Below, one piece after another: positions 21,137 through 31,542 of a stretch of DNA of 64,000 nucleotides. A program made the translations under genes and the position numbers. Source of the DNA: Cycas panzhihuaensis (lineage: Eukaryota > Cycadophyta); NCBI GenBank assembly GCA_023213395.1, contig CM041465.1:202499741-202563740 (forward strand), given 5' to 3'. The notes below the pieces were generated by a model that did not search any database, was not told the DNA's origin, and saw nothing but the letters and a program-made list of their open reading frames with translations. How positions within the stretch are numbered: the stretch's first letter is position 1; each line of letters opens with the position of its first letter.

Positions 21137-23500
21137 TTGTTAGACATCCTACATGATGACTTTACAAGAAAGACTTGGGTGTTCTTTCTCAAATACAAAT
21201 CTGATGCTTTCGACCACTTTGTTGACTTCAAAACCTTCGTTGAGCGACAAAGTGGATATCATATCCTCTCCTTAAGATCAGATGATGGGGGAGAATTTAC
21301 CTCTAATATCTTCAAGGATTACTGTATCCAACATGGGATTAGGCGACAACATACCAACCCCTACACCCCACAACAAAATGGTGTAGCAGAAAGGAAAAAT
21401 AGAACTATCGTAGAAATGACACATTGTATGCTTAAAGATAAAAACTTAGGCCATGAATTTTGGGCTGAAGCAGTCCATACCACAGTGTACCTACTTAATC
21501 GATGTTCCACGAAAGCAGTTAGGTGGAAGACACCAGAAGAAGCATGGACAGATTATAAACCTAGTATCCGTCACCTTAAGGTATTTGGCTGTTTAGCCTA
21601 TGCCCACGTCCCTGATCAAAGAAGAACCAAATTAGATTATCATAGTGTAAAATGTATCTTTATTGGATATAGTGAATCGTCAAAATCTTACAAAGGTTAT
21701 GATCCAAAATCCTGAAAAGTTATACTAAGTAGGGACGTCAAATTTCAAGAACACACCTACTATCAAAATAATCACGAACAACAGAAGGACATTACCATTA
21801 AGTTTAATGCATCAAATACATCCAAATATGTGCCTCCTATGTGGAGAAACTCTCCGGAAACCGCTAGGGAAGCAACATCATCTCAACCACCATCACAATC
21901 ACTACCCAAATGGGTTCAATGCAACCATGACTTAGGAAATATATTGGATAACAATCGAAGATCTACATGTTCACACAAAGTTAACTTTGCTCTAATGAGT
22001 AAGCTACTCAAAAGTCATGAGCCTCAAACCTTTGGTGAGGCTAATCAACATGAGTGCTGGCAAAAAGCCATGCAAGAGGAGTATAAATCCATCGTTAAAA
22101 ATGATACTTGGGAACTTATAGACTTACCACCAAGGAAGAAAGCCATTGGAACCAAATGGGTCTATAAGACTAAGTTCCACTCCGATGGATCAATTGATAA
22201 ATATAAAGCTCATTTAGTTGCAAAAGGATAGGACCAAAGAGAAGGCATAGACTATACCGAAACATTTGCCCTAGTTACTAGGATGGAATCAGTTCGCATG
22301 ATAATAAGTTTAGCTGCTCAAATGGGTTGGCCTGTTTATCAAATGGATGTAAAAAGTGCTTTCTTAAATGGTTATATCCAAGAAGATATCTATGTCTCTC
22401 AACCCCTCGATTTTGAAGTCAGGGGGGAAGAAAACAAAGTGTACAAGTTAAAGAAAGCATTATATGGTCTAAAACAAGCACCTAGGGCTTGGTATTCCTA
22501 TCGACACATATCTTAAAGATCAAGGGTTTGAAAGATCTCAAGCAGATCCAAACCTATACACCAAAACTAAAGGAAATTCAATATTGATTATAGGACTCTA
22601 TGTGGACGACTTAATTTATACCGGAAATGACTCCCAATTTTTAAGTCAATTTAAAGCAGCTATGTGTAAGGAATTTGAGATGACAGACTTAGGTCTTATG
22701 CACTATTTCCTAGGATTGGAAGTGTGGCAAGATAAACAAGGAATATTTATCTCTCAACGTAAATATATATTAGATCTTCTATAAAGATTTAATATGAAAA
22801 ACTATAAACCATTATCAATACCAGCAGAAATTGGAATTAAACTCTCTAAGACAGATGACTCAACTTCAGTTGATCCCACTCACTATAGACAACTGATTGG
22901 CAGCCTACTTTATTTAACCTCTACTCGACCTAATATAACATACTCCGTAAGTGTTATGTCTAGATTTATGCAGGATCCAAAGACATCTCATTGGCAAGCT
23001 GCTAAAAGAATCCTTAGATACCTTAAAGGGACTCCAGACTTTGGGTTATACTACAAACCTACATTCGAGTTTCGATTAATAGGTTATCTGATTGATTAGG
23101 TGGTGATGTCGATGATAGAAAATCTACCTCAGGTTATGCATTTAGTATGGGATTAGCAGCGGTAGCTTGGAGTACAAAGAAACAAAATATTGTTTCCTTA
23201 TCCATAGCCGAAGCAAAATATAAAGCCGCGGTGTTAGGAGCCTGTGAATCAATCTGGTTAAGAAGACTCTTACAGGATTTTCAAATTAAACAGCAAGGTC
23301 CCACTAGAATTTGGTGTGACAATCAGAGCGCTATTTAAATAACTAAAAATCCAGTATTCCACGGCAGAACAAAGCATATTGAAACTCAATACCACTTCAC
23401 TCAGGAACTTGTACAAGCAGAAGAGATAGAGTTGACTTATTGTAGCACCGAAGATCAAACAGTAGATATTTTTACAAAGGCCTTGGGAAAAATCAAATTT
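21137..23500 (+). pseudogene. Element A pol: integrase C-half, RT, RNase H (Ty1/copia)
   Basis: The best preserved coding region in the window. Integrase starts mid-domain (LHDDFTRKTWVFFLK) and has the second catalytic Asp in RSDDGGEF and the Glu in NGVAERKNRT. The zinc finger and first Asp are missing. The conserved KVFGCLAYAHVP and KCIFIGY follow. RT runs from about 22090 (WELIDLPPRKKAIGTKWVYK) through MDVKSAFLNGYIQEDIY and KALYGLKQAPRAWY to the catalytic YVDD at 22599-22610. RNase H has the motif EAKYKAA at about 23205 and CDNQSAI at about 23320. Lesions are a TGA at about 21714, a TAG at 22229, a frameshift near 22495, a TAA at 22782, a frameshift near 23095 and a TAA at about 23336. Order IN-RT-RH is copia-specific. 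The truncation at 21137 coincides with the rearrangement junction. Confidence 0.92.
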
Positions 23501-23540
23501 GAGAAATTCAGAGATGATTTAGGAGTCATACACATTGGGC

Positions 23541-23553
23541 TTATGGGGGAGAA
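23541..23553 (+). promoter_or_regulatory. Element A polypurine tract
   Basis: TTATGGGGGAGAA directly abuts the 3' LTR start TGTTGGG and is the expected plus-strand primer. Confidence 0.9.
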
Positions 23554-23888
23554 TGTTGGGAATAATCTCAATGTTCATGCACCATAGCGCTTAGGGCCCC
23601 TCAAAGCCACCTTTGAGGGCCCTTAGGGCACCTTGAGCCATTCAACAACTGCCCGGACCGACCACTCATTTGAGGTACGTATCACCGTTATTTATTTTAA
23701 TATTTTTTTAAACTAACCTTAATTGTTGTGCAGCTAGGGTGATGGCGCCCGACGCCTCCCCGAATTCTCTATTTAAGGGTTGGGAATACCTCCCTGGTGT
23801 TTATTAACACCGCCATTCTATTGGAAATTGCCGTTGTACTCAAGATGCGATCATTATGATGTCCTGCTCTGCTCCTCCGGCTCCATCA
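23554..23888 (+). repeat. Element A 3' LTR
   Basis: 335 bp, same length and ends as 10703-11037, about 14 mismatches by eye. The four clustered differences at about 23645-23655 account for nearly a third of them. Confidence 0.95.
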
Positions 23889-24620
23889 GTTTTGAAGATA
23901 AAAGTTTAAGTAATATGAAGGTTAGGATCATAGTTTTAAGGATGAAATGAAATGTTAGAAAAGATGGACCCATATGGGAATTTTGAGTTGAGGAGGATCT
24001 TGCTAAGGGGCAAGTCCCTAAAAGCTTCTTACCTCTAAAAGGAGCCAACGAGGAATCATATATATTCAAGAAACCAATTGTTTATTTAATAGAATTAGTT
24101 TTACATTCTATAAGCAACATGTTTTTCTTAAGGTATGTTATATGAATATGGATTTTGATCTATGCTTACATAATCTATCCTGAGTATGATGTGAATTATG
24201 TAAGTTTTTATTTTAGAAATACTTGTATTATTCAATCTTCTATTTTTATAAACCTATTATCATTTGTTGTTCAATTGGTTTTATGTTTATAGAAATAGAA
24301 TTATTAATCTTCTCCATTTACTCCTTTTTATCTTTTATTTGTTTTCTATGCTCCATTATTCCTTTCAATTTTTCTCCTTTAAAACCCCTCCTATACTCTG
24401 AAATGAGTATAAACTATTATGTATAGATTAATAAAAAATCTAAGAAAATATAAAATGATAAAAAATAAAAAATAAAAAAATTGTATGCTTTCATGGGTTC
24501 TCACACTAGTGAATGTATGTTGTATTCAATTTATAAAAGAAGGATATAAGGGGGGAATGAGTTTAGAGTCAACCATCTAATCATAATTGTTATACAAAAT
24601 ATAATAGAAATGATCAAAAT

Positions 24621-24653
<33 letters not shown>

Positions 24654-24985
24654 TATATATAGAACATAAAATAAGTATAGTACATCTACCACTCTGTGAC
24701 CCATAATACATTTGAGGCTCATAAAATGCCTCATATCTCTCTCCTATCTCCTCTTCATCTACAAAATACGTTCATCTTTATGAGCTCTTATGAGACTTGC
24801 CCTGTACTCCTAGCTCTACCCTCTCTCCTCTATCTAGAGTCTATTCATGTGTCAACTCCTTATGCGGTGGAAGCTATCTCCCTTGCTTAACTGTAATGTT
24901 CTTGGATAGAGTAACTTGTCCCCTAGACTATATTAACATCATCCTCTGTAGATGACTTTGCTTATCTTTTGTCGTCTTGAGCTAT
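23889..24985. other. Non-coding stretch, probably gypsy 3' region
   Basis: 1.1 kb with no coding motif on either strand. It includes an inverted match to 15095-15120 at about 24390-24416 and a (CATA)n/(TA)n microsatellite at about 24622-24661. The position between element A and the gypsy antisense ORF suggests gypsy origin. Confidence 0.4.
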
Positions 24986-24990
24986 GACTT

Positions 24991-26460
24991 CTAAAGTCTT
25001 AACTCCATTTGCATGTCCTTAATCATATCTTGAGCTTGCAACGTAGAACTAAAATACTCGATCTCATGCCCTAATAGTGTACAATCAATGATGTTCCGTG
25101 CTAGAGGCTCTTCTGATGTAGATGCATAAGGGAAAATCAAGTCAAGCATCCTTTGGATCTCTAAAGGAGTTAGGTTTTCCTCACTTATCCGTGAAAATTT
25201 TATCAATTGCGATTAGTTTTCTGTATAAAGGGTGGATAATCTGAAAGTAAATAATCAAATATATTTAAAATATATATTAATTTGTATACATGTTGGCTGT
25301 CCTCCTCTTGCTCACTCTGTCACTATCTCCTCTCATGGATATAAGACTGCCTCTCCCTAAGGCTCTTAGGTAACCTCTTCAGGAAGCTCCCCCTCTCTTC
25401 CTCTGCTCCCATAATATCCCCTCCCTGCCCATCTGTCGAACTTAACTCCATGCTCTATATGGAGCCTCATATATGCCTACCTTGTGCTCTACTAATCACT
25501 TGGAGCACATCTCTACCTCCTTTCCTTCCTCTACTGGTTAATGCCTCTCCTCTCCTACCTCGACCAACCTAATGCTATCTACCATCTCCTCCTTCTCTAC
25601 CTCCTCCCCCTCTCCCTTTCCCTCTCCCTCCACTAGAAATAGGAGCCTCTCCTGTTGCCCTCTCAACTACATCAACCTCATCATCACTCCATATTGGTAG
25701 CCCCACATATAGGTCCTCTACTAGTTACCTCCTAGTCATTTGGATTAGTAGAGGGATATGTGTGCTCCTCATTACTATAGTTGTTATGTTATGAATGTAG
25801 GATCTCATATGTCACTAGTTCATCCCTAGATCCATAATGGTTAGCTCTCATGATGCTCCACCTGGCCTCGTCAATGGTATGTGGTCGTATAGCCAACACA
25901 TCAAAATATAACTATAAGAAAATCTCCCTCTATCTTGCCTCCTAATCCTGGATAACTGAAGGTATATGTTATTAGTTATATACTACCCTCAGTTCATCCT
26001 GATCCCCTACTTACACCTCCTAATCACTCCTACCTATTGTGTTGGAACCCCCATGAAGTTCTGGGTCCTAGCAATCTTGAAAATAATAATGACGGCAATG
26101 ATATCCCATGAGGACTAAACTAATCAATAATGCTAGTTAAATACTAGCTACAAGCCTCCTGAGACTCGTCATCAATCACCCTGTTCAATCTAATTCTCTT
26201 TACATACCAGCTAACCCCTACGATCCTTCTAATATCTATAGGAGTAATATGGATGTCCCCTATGGCCCATACTCTAAATACATTCCTCCCTGTGATCTAA
26301 TAACTAAGGAAATCATGAAGGATCTCATACTCCATCACTAACTAAGTTGACCCCCTCCCTCGGGATAGACCACATGCCCTCAATAATGCCCAATCCTTCT
26401 TAGTTAGCTGACTAATTAACTTATTGATTACCAATCCTTCATTCTCCCTAGTATCTACCC
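24991..26460 (-). pseudogene. Antisense ORF remnant resembling a plant mobile domain protein
   Basis: On the minus strand, from about 26340 downward, one frame runs with a single stop for about 60 codons through VMEYEILHDFLSY and FRVWAIGDIHITPIDIRRIVG. This resembles the W-G-(V/I)-x-(D/E)-I-x-x-T-P-x-D-I block of plant mobile domain (aminotransferase-like PMD) proteins. Further fragments follow at about 25900 (REIFL-LYFDVLAIRPHTIDEARW), and the C-terminal piece is an open 71-codon segment at 25206-24991. A long S/R/G/E-rich linker lies at 25300-25650. Antisense ORFs between integrase and the 3' LTR are known from Tat-lineage gypsy elements, and some encode this domain. Recognition is by eye only, and many stops are present. 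Confidence 0.5.
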
Positions 26461-26464
26461 TCTC

Positions 26465-27180
26465 TAAAGGCTACATCGTAGCAAAAATAATCATTTCATA
26501 CTATAACTTTGGCTTTAAAAAATCTTTTATTTTTTAATTTTTTCTTTCAAAATAAAAAATGTGATAGTATACTAAAAACATGACAACACAATTAAAAACA
26601 TGATGTTATTTCTCAAATTTTGTTCCAAATTGTAAAATCATATTTTTAACTATTTCAGCACATTTTTAGCCTACTCACTTTGCTTTTCACTCTATATTAT
26701 CGTGCTTTTATTAAAAAATCAATTTAAAAGAAAATATTTGCAAGAGAGACTTACCTAATACCTGGCTCCTCGTTGCATCATCTTTATCATCCCCTCCTAG
26801 AGTTGGTCTCTCGTCAAAGTGGCTCTAAATTATCTCCAAAATCAAATGGTTAAGGCCCTCTACATTGTTATTTCTCCAACTTTTTCATGTAAAAACTAAA
26901 TGAAATATATTAATTTTTCTTATAAAAAATGAGGGGCCTTTTCTTTGCTTTCTAGGCAAAATTTTTCTTTCATCAATTTTATTCATCTAAGTTAATATTA
27001 TCTCTTCATAATATTTGTTCCTGGATAAATTATCTCTGAAATCAAAAAATGATATATCTTCCATCAATTAGGATTATTGTTAACCTTAGTTTATCTGCTT
27101 TTGATGAGTATTTTAAAGCCCTGAAAATGGTATCCCTTACTCATCCTAATGTTTATTTCAATCCTTATTTTGTCCCTCAA
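26465..27180. other. Gypsy region between antisense ORF and tandem repeat
   Basis: AT-rich DNA without a readable coding region. It could include the 5' untranslated part of the antisense gene. I see nothing else in it. Confidence 0.35.
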
Positions 27181-27370
27181 AAAGCTCTAAGCCCTCTTAC
27201 CTATTGAAGAGCCTAAGTTATGATAGTGTAAAGCTTTAAACCCTCTTTCCTATTAATGAGCTTAAACTATGACGAAAGGCTCTAGAAAGTCACCCACAAA
27301 TGAGTTGAAACTATGGTAGTTTAAGGCTCCAAAACATCACCTATTAATGAGCCTAACAACCATGATAGTC
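27181..27370 (+). repeat. Degenerate tandem repeat, 4 units of about 48 bp
   Basis: Units start at 27181, 27230, 27276 and 27323 (49, 46, 47 and about 48 bp). Each opens AAGGCTC or AAGCTCT/AAGCTTT, has a CCTATTAATGAG core in the middle and ends in ACTATG(A/G)TAGT-like sequence. Its position just before the 3' LTR fits the hypervariable 3' untranslated region of Tat-type elements, known to carry such arrays. Confidence 0.75.
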
Positions 27371-27729
27371 TGTTCTTTATGCTCCAGCAAAAGGAGCTTT
27401 CTCCAAAATGTGGTTAACAAGAGATAAACTATGATCATATAGGTATTAAGTCACATTTAGTTTGTGGGCATTTAGTATTACTTTCGATCAAGTGAGTGTA
27501 AGCACTATCCATTTGGTAGGCATTTTGGTAGTACTCTTTAGCTTATCATTATAGTGATATTAAGGTCTATTTAGTTTGATTTTAATACATTTTGTATACT
27601 AGTTTCCTATCATTCACATATCTCATCCAAACCTTTTACTTCTTTGAAAAACCTTCATCGTGATCATTGTCACCTTTCACCATCCTACTCCTCTATTGAA
27701 GTAGGAGTTTCAAGTGCCAAAGGGGCAAA

Positions 27730-29976
27730 TGTTTCACCAAAACTTGGCCCTCAACTGATTTTCATTACTATAATAAGTTTCTTGCTTTATTTATATTTGA
27801 TATGAATAATTGAAGCTTATTATATGTGCTATTGATTTCTATGTTAAATGATGATGATTGTACTTTTATATTTTTTCACTTAGTGATGAGTGAAAACTAT
27901 AGTAATAAAATCTCAGTTTTATGATCATTCTAACTCACTTCTTTTTTCTTGAAACTCTTACTTGTCTCATTCTTTTTCTCTTGATTTTATCTTTAAATCA
28001 TCATTTTTTCATGATTTTTAGACTTGTGCTTAAGTTTTTACCCCTTTTATATTACTCTTTTACATTGATTAATCATTTTTACTTAAAATTTTTAATAAAA
28101 TTTTAATTTTTTTTTTTTTAATAATCAATTTTCATCTCCTGATTTATCATATTTTTGTTCTGCTAAAAATGCAATCGATTGTATTTTACTAAGAAGATCA
28201 CATTTTTTAGTGTTAATAAAATGTGACTGGTCACGTTTTTTACTGTTATTCATATAAATTTTTTAATAATATGTTAGTTTTGCATTCCATTGCCTAGATT
28301 TAGTGTAAATTGACTCTATCCGTACCCAAAATCATTTGAAACCCTAGGGAGATCATTCATTCATATGTTGTGAGCTTGATGATATGGTTTTGAGAGTGAA
28401 TTCTTGAGAAATTGATAGATTTTCTTTGTGCTTTTGATATCCATCTTTTAGGAATAAAAAGTGAAGTCAAGAGAAAAGACCTTGAGCTCTATTTGCTATT
28501 TGATTAATATTCAAATTTAGTTTATTGCTACTTCTTGAGGTACTTGGTTTATTATAACTCTTTGCTTTAAGCTTCATATCTTTGGTAAGGTCTTTTCTAC
28601 TCTAGTTTCCTTTTGATTTGATATTCTTTTAATGATTTTTTATGACTAGATATGCCTTTCTCTTTCATTTAATTTTTGAAACCCCTTCATCTATGTTTTT
28701 CCTTAAGAAATATTGGTTGAAAGATCAGCCCTTTTTGCGAAACTATAGAAGCAATCTATTATGAAAAGAGATCTACCTCTTCACTATAAACTATATCTAC
28801 TCTCTCCTATTCCCCTCAGTTGTCCAAGCTTCCCATGAGATTTAGTTTAATCTTTTCTTCTTTTTTGGCTATTAAACTTATTCTTCTCAGTTTTCTTCCT
28901 TTTCACTCTTGTTTCAAGGAAAATTTTGAAAAAGATTGGTTATATTAAAGGGAGATAGCTATTTTAAAGTAAAAATTCATCATTGGAATAAAGATTTTTA
29001 AAAATTATTGGTATTGCATTCATTGACTTTGTTTTCTTTATTTTCTCTCTTTTCATAAAAGGGACATGTGTGCATGAATGATATATCTTTACAGCAATTA
29101 GTTTACATAAAGTTCTAGGATTCCATGGTGTCTAAAAAACTCCATAAGTGATAGAATCTCTTTATGATTTTAGTTTATTATTTACTTGCAAGGATATCAA
29201 CTATAGCTAGTTGCATATAAATTATTTGGGATACATATCATTCTTAGTTGTTGAAATCGTATTTGAAATCTCTCATTTCTATTGAAATCATTTTTAAACA
29301 TCAAAATAACATGTACATGAAGTAAAAAAATTTGTATAAGCATAACATGCTATTTGAACTTCCATCAAGTTACATATAATATTGCTTATCATACTATTTA
29401 CATCTCATGCTAGTTGCTTTGGTGTTTGAAAAGAAGCATACTTTGCATCTTTAGGAGATAGTATCTTTTTCATTTTGGTATTCTTTCCTTAAAAAAAAAA
29501 GGAAAAGAAAAAGAAAAAGAAGTAGCATGCATGATTTATTTTCTTGGTTGATTTGAAAAAAGGTAGTTAGATCTTATTGTTTCATTGTTCTTTCTTTTAC
29601 TTTCATTAAAAAAAAAAAAAATTATAAAATCTCCCATTACTTAACCCTTTTCTTTATTATGGTAAACCCAAAAAGTTAAAATAATATAAGAAAAGGAGTC
29701 CCTAGGAAGGATACAAGAAATATTATCAACGCTAAACTTAGAACTCCTCTATTTGTTTGTGTAGGCTAGCATATCCTAGTACCCTCCTTATATCCTAGTC
29801 TCTCATTATCACATACATACTCAAACCAAATGACACAAACAGGTAGAGACTCCTTCTTAGGAGTTGGAAACGTTAGTCCTTAGCTTCCCATAGGCTTCTT
29901 TATCTCTTGATCTAGACCTAAAATAGAGAAAATATAATGTCATTAAGAGATACTTAGCCTGGGCCTAACTAAAGCA
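27730..29976 (+). repeat. Gypsy 3' LTR
   Basis: The part 28856-29976 aligns with window positions 1-1165. The left limit is inferred. A purine-rich tract CCAAAGGGGCAAA at about 27717-27729 is followed by TGTTTCACC, a good polypurine tract/LTR junction, giving an LTR of about 2.25 kb ending in AAAGCA at 29976. Long LTRs are usual in this lineage. Poly(A)-like tracts at 29490-29510 and 29606-29620 are also in the 5' copy. Confidence 0.7.
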
Positions 29977-31457
29977 TGCTAAAATGTGAACTGCATATAA
30001 CTAAAAATGTGATCTACTCTTGATCACAGTTTTATTGTATTTTTAGTCATGTTTTTCAACATAACTCATTTTTTTCACTTAAGGTAGTTTTGTTCTTTTT
30101 ATGTGAAAAAACAAATATAGTGGCAGGTTAATTTTCCTTGTCATATGGATATTAGTTTGTGTAAAACTATGGCCCTACCTTCACATGGTTTTTGGCCTTC
30201 CCTCCCTCCATTTTCTTTTATAAAAACTCATCCATTTTCTTTAGAAAAGAGGGAATAACATTTGAAGTAACAGAGTGTTGATGGATTTGAGACTCATCCT
30301 TATGACCTACATTTAGGCTTTGTGAAGACCTATCTAAAGCTTAATTTGAATCCATTTACTAGAGAAGTTAGAGACTTATGGCTAAAACTACTTCTCTTCA
30401 TCCTCTTTCCCTCTTTTAGATTCCTTTTCTTTTACATCCCTCCTCGTTCTTTAAGTATCATTCTTTATTCTTACTCCTTCCTCCCATCTCTTTCTCCTTC
30501 TTAATCATGCAATGAGTTTGGAGCTTTGACTTAGAGGGTTTGGAAAAGTAAAACATTGATCTAAGGCACAACTCTACATTCTTCTCAGGTGAGTTCTTCT
30601 TTCTTGGTATGTTTATGTATTTTATTTGAAGTTTCTTTTAAGATTATTTTTTATTCTTTGTTGAACGATAAGTTAAGTTATGATTTTAGTTAGTCTCATA
30701 ACATAGATTAACTTTCTTGTATGATTCTCTTTTCTTATTTAGAGTCTTCTTTTTCTTTGAGTCTTTGTTCTAGAGTGGGGAATTCCTAGGTCCTTAAGTT
30801 CTTATTCATAACCTAGAGAAAGCCTTATATACCTAGCCTTTGTGCTAAAGAGCTCTCTAGAGAGGTGAGTGGCTTAGCTTCGATCACAAGTTTTAGTAGC
30901 TTAAACCCTCTTTTCATAGGGCTCTAAGCTTCCTTTTGCCCCCTCTCTTTAGTCTCACATAGCCCTTTAGGTGCAACCAACATGCTGACAAAGTTTTGAA
31001 AGCATACTCATCGCTAAGAGGATGTTTCTAATATGATCTTTCAATTACATGGCATCTAATATATACTATAGTTAGCACAACTATCTCTTTTACATTAGAG
31101 CCTTGATTGAAAGATGAAGATTTTATTCAAAGACACTTTTCACCAAATATTTGTGAGGTTCGTTTATCTTCACTTCTTGTTTTCCTTTTATTTTGCTCTC
31201 TCTTTTATCAAAGAAATATAATAAAAAAGAAAAAAAAAAAGGTAACTAGGAAGAATATTCTTCAAGTGATCATGGTTGCATTGGATTATTTGGTTGAGTG
31301 TTTATTTGAAAACATTATCTTACTTTCTTTTTGTGAAAAGAAAAAAAAAAGGAAATAGAATAACTAGGATAAATATAAGAGCATTCAAATACCCTTACTC
31401 TTCTTACTCTTTATAGGTGTGTTGAATAACAATTTTGTCTCCCTCTTTCTTTTAAAA

Positions 31458-31542
<85 letters not shown>

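Larger units (their letters stand above)
10703..23888 (+). mobile_element. Element A, Ty1/copia, youngest element in the left nest
   Basis: The two 335-bp LTRs (10703-11037 and 23554-23888) have the same orientation and TG...CA ends. They differ by about 14 positions when aligned by eye, near 96% identity. A perfect-looking primer site follows the first, and a polypurine tract (TTATGGGGGAGAA) precedes the second. Pol is present only from mid-integrase onward (21137-23500). Between the halves lie the E fragment and the inverted gypsy, F and G pieces. The five flanking bases do not match (AGTAC on the left, GTTTT on the right), so the two LTRs may belong to different insertions or were separated by rearrangement. 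Confidence 0.75.
1..29976 (+). mobile_element. Ty3/gypsy (Tat-like) LTR retrotransposon, outer shell of a nest
   Basis: Its parts are a 5' LTR end (1-1165), gag (about 2390-3230), protease (3773-4150), RT (5500-6046), RNase H and integrase (now on the minus strand, 16757-18460), an antisense ORF remnant (24991-26460), a 3' tandem repeat (27181-27370) and a 3' LTR ending at 29976. The order PR-RT-RH-IN defines Ty3/gypsy. The integrase zinc-binding motif CHEGICGGHFGG, its C-terminal motif LPLKVEIPSL and the antisense ORF point to the Tat lineage. The left end lies outside the window, so target duplications cannot be checked. Elements F, G, A and an E fragment are nested inside, and part of the element is inverted. 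Confidence 0.8.

Noticed and set aside
24530-24735. Minus-strand open stretch with a YIYIYVCMYVCMY run
   Set aside because: Translation of the (CATA)n/(TA)n microsatellite.
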